A stretch of DNA of 64,000 nt, from contig OZ024894.1 in assembly GCA_964017195.1 (NCBI GenBank), forward strand, positions 30,237,120 to 30,301,119. Direction: 5' to 3'. Positions 23,626 to 34,759 of the stretch are shown here, in pieces. The stretch is from Siderastrea radians (Eukaryota; Cnidaria; Anthozoa; Scleractinia; Rhizangiidae). A program made the translations under genes and the position numbers. The first letter of the stretch is position 1, and each line of letters starts with the position of its first letter. The notes beneath the pieces are model-generated. The model had not been told where the DNA came from, ran no database searches, and saw nothing but the letters and a program-made list of their open reading frames with translations.

Positions 23626-23778
23626 GTGGAACGGCGGCATGAAACCTTTGTCTACAGGCTCCGCCGCCCCGTCCTCTTTCCCAGTCTACGCTCGGCTCGC
23701 TCCGCTCGCCGTGCTCGCTTCGCTCGCCAAGATTATCATTCGCCCTTTTTCCCCACCGCGGAGCCTGTTCACAGGCTA
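23626..23778. repeat. Right terminal inverted repeat, 153 bp
   Basis: Reverse complement of 13991-14143 with a single difference (GCGGCCG on the left, GCCGCCG here). It lies about 150 bp upstream of the helicase start, so it probably overlaps or adjoins the helicase promoter region, as the left copy does for the transposase. Confidence 0.93.
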
Positions 23779-23786
23779 GTTTTGGT
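23779..23786. repeat. Target site duplication, right (GTTTTGGT)
   Basis: Perfect copy of 13983-13990. Confidence 0.88.
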
Positions 23787-23793
23787 AAGCTTG

Positions 23794-23977
23794 CAGTGGC
23801 GGATCCAGGATTTTTGAAGGAGGAAGGGGCTGACCTGATATAACAATTTCGGAACGATCCGAGACAAAATCGCCTCAGTGATAGTTTTGTTCCCTTTTAT
23901 AATTTCAGGCTTAAACGACCCCAAAGAGGGGGATGGCTAGCAACCCAATCCACCCATGCCCCTGGATCCGCCCCTTG
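23794..23977. mobile_element. hAT-like MITE
   Basis: Ends CAGTGGCGGATCCAGG and the complement of CCTGGATCCGCCCCTTG are mirrored. The CAGTGGCGGATCC start is typical of short hAT-type non-autonomous elements (family knowledge). It is non-coding, about 184 bp, and sits 8 bp from the right target duplication of the large transposon. No convincing 8-bp duplication was found for it. Confidence 0.6.
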
Positions 23978-24483
23978 TTTAGTAGGCAATGCAAACAAGT
24001 CTCCTTTTGTAAATCGAAGATAAAGAGTTCCATTTAGCCTTGCTCAGTACTTCATGCTTTGGGACAGATGGACTCATGTTATGGATCAATCTAGCAACGC
24101 GGATATCAAATGGGGTTGGAAGGCCTACGCGACTCCTACTTCACGTCTTTGTTCGCGGCGCCTTATCTCGGTCTTTGACCAATTTTGCTTCTTTGTAGTG
24201 GGTTTAGTTTGGAGGGTTTTTATATGGTGACTGAATTGAGCCGTTACAACTTAGGCGTCGCATTTTTTAAGACTTTGATTTCGAGGTCATATCTCATCAA
24301 TTTTCCGATAACCTGTGGATTCTTGTGCCTGGTGGCTCGCGCGCACTGTTTGTTATTTTCAGTTAAATTTGACCTCTGATCGTTTGTTAAGCGACTCAAT
24401 GTGATTTCTATGCCGCTTTCGGCATATTAGGTACGTTGAATCTGGCTCGTATAGCAACTTGACAGATAGCTTTTGCCAACATT
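23978..24483. other. No recognised feature
   Basis: Short open frames only; no domain recognised. Confidence 0.35.
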
Positions 24484-25270
24484 TTCATGGCAAACATCGA
24501 AACAAAAATACTGAGCCAAAGCAGAATAAAACCTACAGTATGGAAACGTTTCATCGATGACCGGACATCTCTATGGGACATCGACAAACAAGAAATAGAT
24601 TTATTTCTTGAACAAGCAAACAGTTTTCATCCAACAATAAAATTTACAGCTGAATTCCAGACAAGGAAATCATATTCCTTGGCACGGTTATTTATAAAGG
24701 AGAACGATTCCAAAAAGACGCTATCCTTGACATAAAAACGCACTATAAACCGACTGAAACATTTCAGTACACACATTACACCTCCTGTCACCCACCAGGT
24801 GTCAAAAGAGGTTTTATCAAAGGCAAAGCTATTAGACTTCTACGAACAAATTCCTCGGAAAAAGATTTCAAGGAATCTCTCTCTAATTTCAAAACACGCC
24901 TTCCCGCGCGTGGATAACCTAAAAACTAGCGGAGAGAATATTATCTGAAGTCTCCTTCGCCGGAAGACAGTCGCTTTGAAACAAAAGAAAAGGAGCAAAT
25001 ATTACCATTTGTCACGACATATCACCCGGGAGTTAAAAACCTAACAAATATATTGATGCACAAATGGAGTATAATTCAAAATCAGCCATTGCTGAGGACC
25101 ATTTTCAAAAAGCCTCCTATTATATCATACAAGAGAGGCAAATCACAAAAAGACATGCTCGTCAGAGCAAAGCTTTGAAGGCACAATAACGTACACGTCG
25201 CAGACAAAACTCCACAGTAGGGAGTCTGTGCAGGCCTGTCACGATTGTTATACCTTAGAGTTCTCCCTCG
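24484..25270 (+). pseudogene. Penelope-like reverse transcriptase fragment
   Basis: The frame starting near 24487 reads KPTVWKRFIDDRTSLWD and FLEQANSFHPTIKFTAEFQ, a block familiar from Penelope-like RT proteins of cnidarians, including the DD of the catalytic motif. After a frameshift near 24670-24730 further parts continue in other frames (THYKPTETFQYTH, FKKPPIISYK), and a Cys-rich piece QACHDCYT at about 25229 may be the start of the endonuclease side. At least three frame changes and stops make it inactive. Confidence 0.65.
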
Positions 25271-25538
25271 AGAAAACCTGTGATGTGATTGGCTCGGTAC
25301 ACCCGGTACGGAAATGCTCAAAGCGGAGCAAAGCGGACCAATCACAAAGCCGCTTTGGAACGGTGCAGGTCAACAGAAAGCACTTGAATATCAATCGATC
25401 GAATGAGTAACAAAATGGCAGGACCTCATTTAAGTTTACTGGATGTTCAATCATCTCCAGTCTCCTTTGCTTAACTCAGTAAAGAGCCAATCGCAATTAA
25501 TCAAACATGTTCTAACTAATCCCAGCAGACAATTGTCT
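25271..25538. other. Spacer with GC-box-like repeat
   Basis: Contains AAAGCGGAGCAAAGCGGACC and CCGCTTTGGAACGGTGCAGG, related to 11595-11635 in inverted form. No gene seen. Confidence 0.35.
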
Positions 25539-27600
25539 GGAGAACTGAAGTCAAAAATCAAGTATTTTTTTTTCTTGAAGCTTAGACCATAAATATTAAT
25601 GTTTGAAACTTTTTTTCTGTCTACTGGCTTACTTTCGGTCTCAAAAAAATAATTTTACTGCGAGTTTGGGCCAACAGCATTGCGGCGCAGAATGGGTGTG
25701 TCAGCGGTCATTTTGGTAGCCTATGACGTAAGTGGTGGGCAACGAATGCAAGATTTTACAAAGAGAAGTACCGATTTGACCCATGTAGAACTTGTACTTT
25801 GAGAGTATATTAGTACAAATGCGACGGAAACGCCGGAGAAATACCCGTTTGGAACGTTCTTCTCTTCTGCTATCTCTACTGGAATACTTCCACTTGTCCT
25901 TGAACGCGTAAGTTACATTTTCACCGCGGATCGATGGCGCGTCTTCAAGAACAACACCCGCGCAAATTTTCCGAAAATATCAACTCTGTTTATTTGGAGT
26001 TTGCTTCTCTTTCCGAAAAAAAATATACTAGGTTAAAGTAAGTTATGTCTAATTAACTGATTTGCCTGAATTTACCGATAGCCTTGCCTTTTGAACGGCA
26101 CTGGAGTTCACTAGAAACTTGATGACTGTAGTCAGTTCGTGTAAGTCTTATAAACAATCACAGATACTGGAACGCATCAGTTTTTCTTTGTGTTACAAGT
26201 CTCTGCAGCCTACTCTACTACATAAACGTGCATAATCTTGTACTCATTTATCGTAAACCTTGCCATTTTTTTTGTACTTCAATACTGGATTTTGGTTCGA
26301 ACATTAACATTTGCGCTCCGCTCATCGGGCATCAAATACCTGCCGTAATCCATAAAGCCCGCGCACCTTCAAATAATATTATATCCCTTTGTGTTGACAT
26401 GTCGTGTTTTCATAACACTGTGAATTACCTTCGCAATTTTTCAGCTGAAAGCAGCATATTTTTTCGTTCTTGCATCAGGTATTTAAACTGATAGGCTATA
26501 TAACAGATTCATAAAAATAAAGCTACAACATGTACCTTGCTTTCGGCGCACTCACAGACTGTAATAATTATTTATCGGTTTTTATACTGTTTTGTCACAC
26601 CACTTTTCTCCGTAACTGAGTTCGTTTCAAAATATCTTCACAGTCAACGCTGGAGTTATTCACCAGTTTATTCTACCCGGCACGAAGTTCTAAATGCTAT
26701 ATTGTAGAAAAGCTGGAAGCCAGGGAAAAATATCGCGGCAATAACAGGGAAAAATTACGGAACGTGAAATGCAATACGCGATAAGCGGCTGTTGTATGAC
26801 CTTGGTGTCAAAACAATGCCAGATCTGTTGGGATAGATTATTTATTTGCCGCACAGGAACGGTTTAGAAGAATTCTTAACTTAGCATACTCAGTGGTAGT
26901 TATACTGCTGCATGAAGGAGAAGATATTCGCATGCAAACGTGAACATGTGCCCCGTCTTTACTCACAACCGATAGCCGGGCGTATGGCTTGGAGCACGGG
27001 ATCGATCGATTTTAAATCCAACTCACTCACTAACAAAATAATAGAAATACCACACGAATGGAAACAAACCTGATTGATCACACTTTTAATTGAGCTCCTC
27101 AACGTCTTGATAAATTAATTGTCAGCCCTCAACATAGCATGAATTACCCTCGCCTACATGGTCTTCGCAATTGAGCGCAAATCGTTGCTAATTCAGCGTT
27201 CCCGATTCTCTCAAGATTTGGGTCACAGACTTCTTCTTCCGAGCCAATTAGTTATTCACAAGGGAAATATACTATTCCAAACTGGAAAGGGTGTACACAG
27301 TTCATGATGGGAAGCAATATTTGTGAAATAACAAAGCCTTGGATTTGAAGCAGCTAGTAGCACTCTTTGGACAAAAACGGTAATATCTTTCCCCATCACT
27401 TACGTCAGAACATACCGCTGACATCTGTAGCGAGCCCACAATGGCAAAGCCCAAAAAGCGGGAAAATCCCAATTTCAAACCCAATTTTTTCGAAAATAAC
27501 AAGTCGCAAGTGAAAATAATTGCCAAAACTTAATTTTATATGTCTAAAGTTTCCAAATAAAATAATAAAAACAAACATGATTTTTGGACTTCAGTTCTCC
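25539..27600. mobile_element. Non-autonomous ~2.06-kb TIR element
   Basis: The left end GGAGAACTGAAGTC is mirrored by GACTTCAGTTCTCC at 27587-27600. Pairing continues inward with divergence for roughly 200 bp, for example CTATGACGTAAGTGG on the left against CATCACTTACGTCAG on the right. No transposase or other protein was recognised in the interior. Confidence 0.65.
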
Positions 27601-27890
27601 TTTAAACAAGCCAGATTGCCTTTAGAAAGCTAAAACACATCAGTACAAATATGTCAATTGCATAAAAAAATCCTTTGCTTACATCTGGATCCCCCCCCTG
27701 GGAATACAATGATTTTTGAGAAAACCAAAAAATGCATGTAGTATTTATTTGAACTTCCTAAAACATGAGCATTCCATTATGAGTGACAAATAGTAAGAAG
27801 CACTTTCCACAATGCAGTGCTTTTATTTCATACATGTAGGTACTGAGATCGAAAAAAAATGGCAAATTGCAGTCGCCTTCTGGAAACTAA

Positions 27891-28817
27891 TGCATGGTTC
27901 AATTTTACCTGTTACCACACCCCCCGCCCCCACCCGGGCAACCCCGGGGACAAGTCCAAGTCCAGCCCTTCGAGCCCGGGGGTGGGTAATTGTTTGAAGT
28001 GGTCTTGTCCCGGGGTACGGGAGCAGGACAAATCAAAAATGACTTCTTGTTGTTCTTGTAAAGTACGTCACTTCTCAGTTGATATGATGGCCCCGGACCA
28101 CGTGGAGAAGATTGCCTATTTCCAGTGAAAATCTCTAATATTTGTAGCAGACTGTTTAGAGAAGAATAATCTCTCAAAATTAAAATCTGTGTTCGACGGT
28201 ACAAAATTGTTAATAAAATGTGCGTTTGATGCGTCCTCGAATGAATGGTGTTCGTCACAAACAAAGAAATATTTCTTCAGTGTGTTTATATTTATAATAA
28301 GACGATTTAAATAGACTCTATATAAAATCAGATCCACAGCTTTATGTTAAAAAGAGATCTCAGTCCAGTGTTCTTATGAAACAAGCTAAGAAAAACTCCT
28401 TTAAATGCTGCCATCAATTTGTTCATGGGCCTATTGTGCGTATGCGCTATATTTAGAATAAAACATGTGGCGAAGAAAATTTCTTTACTTGCCAGCCGTA
28501 CGCCAGTGCGGGTAGAGTTTTTTCTTCAGTTTTCATATTATATATTATGCATGTAGTGTCCTTCGTTCCATAAACTCTAGAAAAGCGTTTAAATTCTTGT
28601 CAAAACGTCTGGTTTTGCTATTGTACGGAAATCAATATCGTCATTTAGGCTTTGTACACAAAACAACGTATTTGTGGTCAATGAGGAGTCCCAGGGGTGG
28701 GGAATCGTCTCTTTCTGTGTGCCCGGAATGGGGAATAGACTGCCAAGTGAGAAAAAAATTGCAAATCCCTGGGGGTAGGCCCGGGGGGGGTGGTAACAGG
28801 TAGAATTGAACCATGCA
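27891..28817. mobile_element. TIR element with TAA duplication, 927 bp
   Basis: Ends TGCATGGTTCAATTTTACCT and the complement of AGGTAGAATTGAACCATGCA pair over about 40 bp, extended by CCCCGGG-type words. The flanks TAA (27888-27890) and TAA (28818-28820) make a 3-bp target duplication. The interior is non-coding. Confidence 0.75.
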
Positions 28818-28823
28818 TAATAT

Positions 28824-29284
28824 TGAGTGATAAACAAAATTAATTCACACATAAGCTTAACTTGAGCTTAAGTGAAGCCAAATAAAATCATTGAAATTCA
28901 AGCAAACAATTCATAAGTGATAAACAAAATTAATTCACACATAAGCTTAAGTCTTGAGCTTAAGTGAAGCCCAATAAAATTATTGAAATTCAAGCAAACA
29001 ATTCATAAGTGATAAACAAAATTAATTCACACATAAGCCTAAGTCTTGAGCTTAAGTGAAGCCCAATAAAATTATTGAAATTCAAGCAAACAATTCATAA
29101 GTGATAAACAAAATTAATTCACACATAAGCTTAAGTCTTGAGCTTAAGTGAAGCCCAATAAAATTATTGAAAATTCAAGCAAACAATTCATAAGTGATAA
29201 ACAAAATTAATTCACACATAAGCTTAAGTCTTGAGCTTAAGTGAAGCCAAATAAAATTATTGAAATTCAAGCAAACAATTCAGA
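28824..29284. repeat. 92-bp satellite, about 5 units
   Basis: TTCATAAGTGATAAACAAAA-type units repeat at 28910, 29002, 29094, 29187 and end near 29279, with periods of 92, 92, 93 and 92. A first, slightly different unit starts at about 28824. Each unit has a CTTAAG...CTTAAG mini-palindrome. The array starts a few bases from the right end of the preceding TIR element. Confidence 0.92.
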
Positions 29285-30461
29285 AATCAGAATAAGGGTT
29301 AAAAAATATTTAAGACCTACTTCAGTAGATTCATAAATGAGGATGTGCTTTTTCATCGATTCGTTACTTGCATGGATTTTGGTAGGGGTTTTGCCGAGGA
29401 TATTGTAAACAATGACTGGATTCAGAGTTTAAAAGAACGAGGCATATATCAATTATGTCCTGTTTAATGTTATTCTTTTGTTAGTCAATGAGTTAACATC
29501 TTGACGATTCGCGTTGGTACTTGTTTGCGCCTTTTACTTCATTGCATGCTTTCATAAGCTGTTTTCTCCTTTGCCTGGCTACACTTGCTCCGTGAAAACA
29601 AAACACACTGGTATTCTTCAAAGTTGAGAAAAGCGGGTTATCGTCGCAAAAGTAAATAACTGGAAATATTATATTTATGACCAAAGCCAAGACAAATTTC
29701 TCTTTGTTCGAGATAACGGGGAATTGGAAATAAGCGAGTTGAGATAGTGGGATCCTTCTAAATAAAAGCGAATTTCCCATACCGTAATATTCTGTGAAGT
29801 GATTGAATTAATTCCGAGAAACTCACCTGGGAAACTCAGCAATCAGATCTTCGCGCTGGTTCAGTTAAAGCATCGGACCAAAGCAATCCATATTTCTCCT
29901 CTCTATAAAGACATTCATATTCCACTTAATAGGCATTCGGGACCAGCAGTCGAGTTTCTTTAGCCTATCTTTTCATTTCTAACGTTGAAAAGGTATTGTG
30001 TTCTCGTTCTCGGCCTGACACGCGCGCGGCCATATTGTGAAATCTTGTAATATGATACCATCACCTTTGCATCACCCCTCAAATTGTGTTCTCTTTTTTC
30101 GTTTTGTTTTGTTTTGTTTTGTTTTCCTCTTTTTTTCACTTTCTACCAGTAGTATTAAATGACATACCGTAAAAGGTGCGGTTTAAGTTTTGACGAAAAG
30201 TTCCCTTTTGTAACAGTGCATTTTTTTTTTGTTAAACAAACTTTGCTAAAGCACGGAAATTGATTAAAATACCCAAACACCTTCTAACTTCATGCTGTCC
30301 TTGGCGTAAATTTCTTCTCCATTCTCTCTCTCCATTACGATTTCTTTCCCCTTGTTCATCTGTAGAATAAAATACAAAAACGTAGACGTAAATTATTCGG
30401 TGGTACAAAATTATTTCCAATCACAAATTGATAAAAATCAAGAAAACTGTACCCGACATGT
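29285..30461. other. No recognised feature
   Basis: AT-rich; (TTTTG)n run at about 30099-30125. No gene supported. Confidence 0.35.
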
Positions 30462-30689
30462 TTACAGTTCTCTGTCGGCGTCTCTCAGTTTTCCTCTGGC
30501 GTTGTTCTTCAGTACCGTCCATCTTACTTCTCGTTGCCTTTCTCGCTCTGCTGTAAGCTTACTGTTCCTTCGTCTTTCTCGTTTTTGTTTCTGTTCTGCT
30601 TGACGCTGTTCTTCAGTGGCGTTTCTCATCCTTTCCCGTTGTTGTTCTCTATCTCCTTCTCTTTTCCTTCGTCTCTGCTCTTCTGACAT
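30462..30689 (-). CDS. Arg/Glu/Gln-rich STPR-like small ORF
   Basis: An ATG-initiated 75-codon frame dominated by Arg, Glu, Gln and Lys (for example TEEQRQAEQKQKRERR). The spacing of Arg and of EEQR words resembles STPR-type 23-residue repeats, which occur in DNA-binding proteins and, in cnidarian genomes, upstream of some transposon-encoded helicases (recollection). No helicase or other partner is visible nearby. It could be one exon, an orphan remnant or chance; a helical, basic, nucleic-acid-binding segment is the most that can be inferred. Confidence 0.4.
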   Translation of the reverse strand: MSEEQRRRKREGDREQQRERMRNATEEQRQAEQKQKRERRRNSKLTAERERQREVRWTVLKNNARGKLRDADREL

Positions 30690-30963
30690 ATTTTTCGCAG
30701 TATATCATTTAAATTAAAGTTTAATAAAAGATAAATGGACCTATTAACATGAAAAGTCAAGAAAAAAATGCGAAGCTAAGGTCCAGTTTACCATGCCATT
30801 GGCAATAAGCTGGGTGAAAATTTGCCTCATGTAAGAATGTCATGAAATGCGATGTACGTATGTATGTACGGCGCACGCGCCCGCGAGCCATTCCGCTTGC
30901 CATGACCATAAAAAATTACCAGCATGCCTCTTAGTATGAGTATGGGGCTCTTACAAAAAAAGA

Positions 30964-31509
30964 CATAACTGTCGCAATCATATATAATTATCATGATCTT
31001 ACAAAGACCCTCACCTCCACCCTTCCTTGTAAAACGAAAATGCGGGTGAGATTGCCCTAATATTTCTTCCAGTTTTGCTGTTTAGCTGGGGCGCGGGAAA
31101 GCATAACCAAACCGTTTGTTGAACGAGTTGCGAGGAAGTGAACTCACAACTGCGATAAAAAGTATCTACCAACTCTCCAAACAATAGTAAAGCTGGAAAA
31201 AAGATCATATGTTTTTCTTCAAATGTCCACTTTTAAAACAGGTATTATCGTCCTTCAGGGAAAGATAAATTTTCACAACGAAAAGTAATCGGAGACCAAC
31301 GTTCCCAGCCACGTTTAAGTGTCAAATGCAATTTCTTTTTGCAATTTTCACTCAAACAAAAGCAAATCCCATCACGCGAAATACGTTTACTTTATCCAGT
31401 GCGCTGTAAATTTCAGTATATCTCGGAAAATTCAAGTCGAGTGTCAGAGACGCTCAGTCGTCTGTGTGTATTGGTTCTAAAATGAGGTTTATCGGTTTTT
31501 GCGTCCTGA
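30964..31509. repeat. Tandem duplication, unit A
   Basis: About 545 bp repeated in direct orientation at 32122-33306. Between the two copies lies the second copy of the dispersed 600-bp repeat (31507-32105), so the composite unit is roughly 1.15 kb. Confidence 0.8.
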
Positions 31510-32105
31510 CAAAAGATACATCAGAGAGCGCGACAAAAATTACATCAAAAATTGCATGCGTAAACGGGCTTTTGAGAAAGCCTTTAGCTTTTGAGACAGT
31601 CCTTCCTAAAAGTAGAGTAACATGCAAATTTCGATGACACCGCCCCAATTTTCTGATTGTGCCAACTGAAATATCAGGGCGGCTATAAAAGGGAATTATT
31701 TAGCTAGGCTGTGGAAATGAAATATTCAGACAAGCTATGTCTTTATCATTAGTATACGTCCCTTACCAGTGGTCCCTTGTATACTGCAGCTTATACCAAG
31801 AATCCCCGCTGTCACAATAAGATATATTTTCTCCATCATAGAGATAAACTGTTCACCAGCAAGCAAGCTTTTGTGATATAAAAATCAAAATGCACACAGC
31901 TGATGACAGTCTCAACAAATTATTGTAGCGTTTCAGAGTTACAGCTTTGTTATACTTAAAACGGTATAGGTTGAATGTCCACAAACAAAAGAAAAGAATG
32001 GGGTGGCTGAGGAAAGAGGAGATCATGGGACCACTGACGACCAACGAGGATACTCTATTGCGCTTACACGCATTTATAATTTTTGCATTAGAGTGAGACA
32101 GGAAG
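31507..32105. repeat. Dispersed ~600-bp repeat, copy 2
   Basis: Same sequence as 6150-6745 with scattered substitutions. It sits between the two tandem units, so the parent repeat probably spans unit plus this segment. Confidence 0.8.
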
Positions 32106-32121
32106 TTATTACTGAAAAAGG

Positions 32122-33306
32122 CATAACTGTCGCTATCATATATAATGATCATGATCTTACAAAGACCCTCACCTCCCACCTTCCTTGAAAAACGAAAATG
32201 CGGGTAAGATTGCCCTAATATTTCGTCTAGTTTTGCTGTTTAGCTGGGGCGCGGGAAAGCCTAACCAAATCGTTTGTTGAACGGGTTGCGAGGAAGTGAA
32301 CTCACAACTGCGATAAAAAGTATCTACCAACTCTCGAAACAATAGTGAGGCTGGAAAAAAGATCATATGTTTTTCTACCAATGTCCACTTTTTACCCTAT
32401 TTCGCCTGGGCTTTTTTTGAGTTTCTGAGCCTGGGGGGGGGCACAAAGTGCCCCCCCTACAGATCTCGAAAAGTATTAACGCTCTTGTGATGAAACTTGG
32501 CACGTCTGTAGTACGTCATTAGCTTAACAGATTGGTATTATGACGTGTCAATAACGACGTGTCATGACGTCATAATGGCGTCACAAACCCGCCATTTTGA
32601 ATTTGAGGCCGCCATCTTGGATCCCAAACTTGCAGTCATACAGTTGACAATGACGACATCGAAAAATATATGGATTTGTTCTAGGTAACATACTTAATCA
32701 AAATGAGCACAAAAAAAGCAAAGGATTATCTTTTTCTTACAATCTAAGGGTAAAAAACTGAAAAAACGACTGAAAAACGACAGAAAATAGTCAAAATACA
32801 CTCCTGAGAAGGCGGTTGCTATGGAAACGTCAATCATCATAGACACGTCATTGACACAGGAAAATATTTTCTGATAAACTTTAGGAAAAGTCACGAGATT
32901 TGGTGATTATTCGGCCAGCTGTTTAAAAGTTATAGCTCGTTAAATTCAGCGCGGGCACAATGTGCCCCCCCCCCCCCAGGCTAAATACGGTTAAAACGGG
33001 TATTATCGTCCTTCAGGGAAAGATAAATTTCACAACGAAAAGTAATCGAAGACCAATGTTCCTAGCCACGTTTAAGTGTCAAATGCAAATTATTTTTGCA
33101 ATTTTTTCTCAAACAAAAGCAAATCCCATCACGCGAAATACGTTTACTTTATCCAGTGCGCTGTAAATCTCAGTATATCTCGGAAAATTCAATTCGAGTG
33201 TCAGAGACGTTCAGGGATTGAAAGACTAGTTGACCTCACTATGTCAAGCTATAGTCGTCTGTATGTATTGGTTCTAAACTGAGGTTTATCGGTTTTTGCG
33301 TCCTGA
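32122..33306. repeat. Tandem duplication, unit B (interrupted)
   Basis: Matches unit A on both sides of an inserted TIR element (32395-32990). It also carries about 40 extra bases near 33211-33252 that unit A lacks. Confidence 0.8.
32395..32990. mobile_element. TIR element inserted in unit B, TTA duplication
   Basis: Comparison with unit A gives the empty site. The insert starts CCCTATTTCGCCTGGG and ends in the complement (CCCAGGCTAAATACGG), flanked by TTA at 32392-32394 and 32991-32993. It is 596 bp, non-coding and contains a TGACGTCA palindrome at 32565-32572. Confidence 0.8.
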
Positions 33307-33779
33307 ACAGAGATGCTTGAACGAAATACCAGGTTCCAAAAGTGGCGCCTTTGATATCACAACGTAAAAACCTGACTGCGCGAACAAAATAGCACGGATG
33401 TTCCCAGAACCAACCCGAACGTGAGGTCCCTACAAGCCTTACAAATTGTAGCAAGAGTAACATTTTCCTCATGAAAAAGACATTCTGTAGCATATAGAGT
33501 AAACGCAAGTGAACAACTAAAAAGAAAAGAAAAATGTTGTCCTGTGTGCAAACAACGATTTAGTCTCTACAGTTTACGTACTTTGTCATTCCATAGATTA
33601 TCTTTAAGAGTTTCATTTTTCGTTAGCGGCAAACCTCAGCATTGGAAATGGTAGTTGCTGGCCCACACGGTCGCTGACGAGAAGTTTTAACTACAACTAA
33701 ATATTAAGTAAAACTATATCTCTATAGCTTGCACGAGGCTCTCACATCGCTGTGGGTAAGAAAACTCGTAAATTAGCGC

Positions 33780-34565
33780 GTGGAGACTGAACTTCTTTGC
33801 CTCTCCATGTTTCCCCTCTCCTACTGTCTTGGATCCTGTACCCCACTATCGTGGAAACTGGAACAGCCCAGTGCTACTCCCTTAAACGATTCTCGCCCTT
33901 GTACGACAGCTTTCACCAGTTCCCATCTAAATAATATTTCGTTTTCAACCGCAGGACAACAAAGCATTAACGTTCCATTAACGATCCGATCCTTGTGTTC
34001 CACAAGGATCGGTCCTTGGCCCGATCTTGTACTTGCTGTACATCTCCCCTCTGGGTGATATTGTAAGACGCCATGGACTCGAATTTCACCTATACACCGA
34101 TGACACCCAACTTTACTTTGCTTTTAGGCCCACTGTAGCCGAACAACAGGCTTCATTAGTGCGCATAGAATATCACGCCAATTCTAAAGTAATTACAATG
34201 GCTTCCCGTTGTCAGCCGTATCAAATACAAGATTCCTTTGTTAACCTTCAAAGCTTTACATGGGTTAGCACCTTCTTACATAACAGAAATGTTGCAGCCC
34301 TACAGACCATCAAGAAGCTTAAGATCTGCATCTAAGAGGCTCCTGATAGTACCATCAGCCAAGTTGAGGGTTTATGGCTGTCGATCATTCTCATTTGCCG
34401 CACCTAAACTATGGAACTCATTGCCAGAACCTGTCTGCCATCACGATGATTTTGCAAATTTCAAAACTGCCTTAAAGACTCACTTATTCCACGAACATTT
34501 TAACTAAGTAGAATTAATGCCTATAGTGTAAATATTAGTAGTTAGTATTCTTATATATTTATGTT

Positions 34566-34601
<36 letters not shown>

Positions 34602-34755
34602 AATTAAGTATTTTTATATTTTATGGTTCTTATCACTGATGTAAATTTTTTAATCTATTTTACATGTGTAAATATTGCTATTACGTTGTAAAGCGCCATG
34701 AGCCCTTGGATATGGCGCTTTAGAAATGCTTTTTATCATTATTATTATTATTATA
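33780..34755 (+). pseudogene. L2-like LINE remnant with (ATT)n tail
   Basis: An RT piece with [12 protein letters not shown] appears near 34089-34124, then after a deletion and frame change the typical L2-type C-terminus follows at 34238-34507 ([28 protein letters not shown]). The 3' UTR holds a GTAAAGCGCCATGAG word and an ATGGCGCTTT word and ends in (ATT)n at about 34737-34755, matching L2-type 3' ends (family knowledge). Most of ORF2 is missing. Confidence 0.75.
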
Positions 34756-34759
34756 CATC

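Larger units (their letters stand above)
13991..23778 (+). mobile_element. 9.8-kb DNA transposon with transposase and RecQ helicase
   Basis: The element is bounded by 153-bp terminal inverted repeats that match at 152 of 153 positions by eye, and by a perfect 8-bp direct repeat GTTTTGGT (13983-13990 and 23779-23786). It carries a plus-strand spliced gene for a DUF6589-type transposase and a minus-strand spliced gene for a RecQ-type helicase; they converge and their stop codons are about 550 bp apart. Introns contain smaller repeats. Pairing of such a transposase with an SF2 helicase recalls the AcademH lineage described from animals and fungi; I cite this from memory and did not test it. Open frames, near-identical ends and the clean duplication suggest a young, possibly autonomous copy. 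Confidence 0.88.

Noticed and set aside
13983..23786. hAT or P-element identity for the 9.8-kb transposon because of its 8-bp duplication
   Set aside because: The encoded protein shows DUF6589-type blocks and no hAT dimerisation motif or THAP domain; the 8-bp length alone is not enough.
28824..29284. CRISPR-like array
   Set aside because: Repeats are contiguous 92-bp units without unique spacers, in a eukaryotic context.
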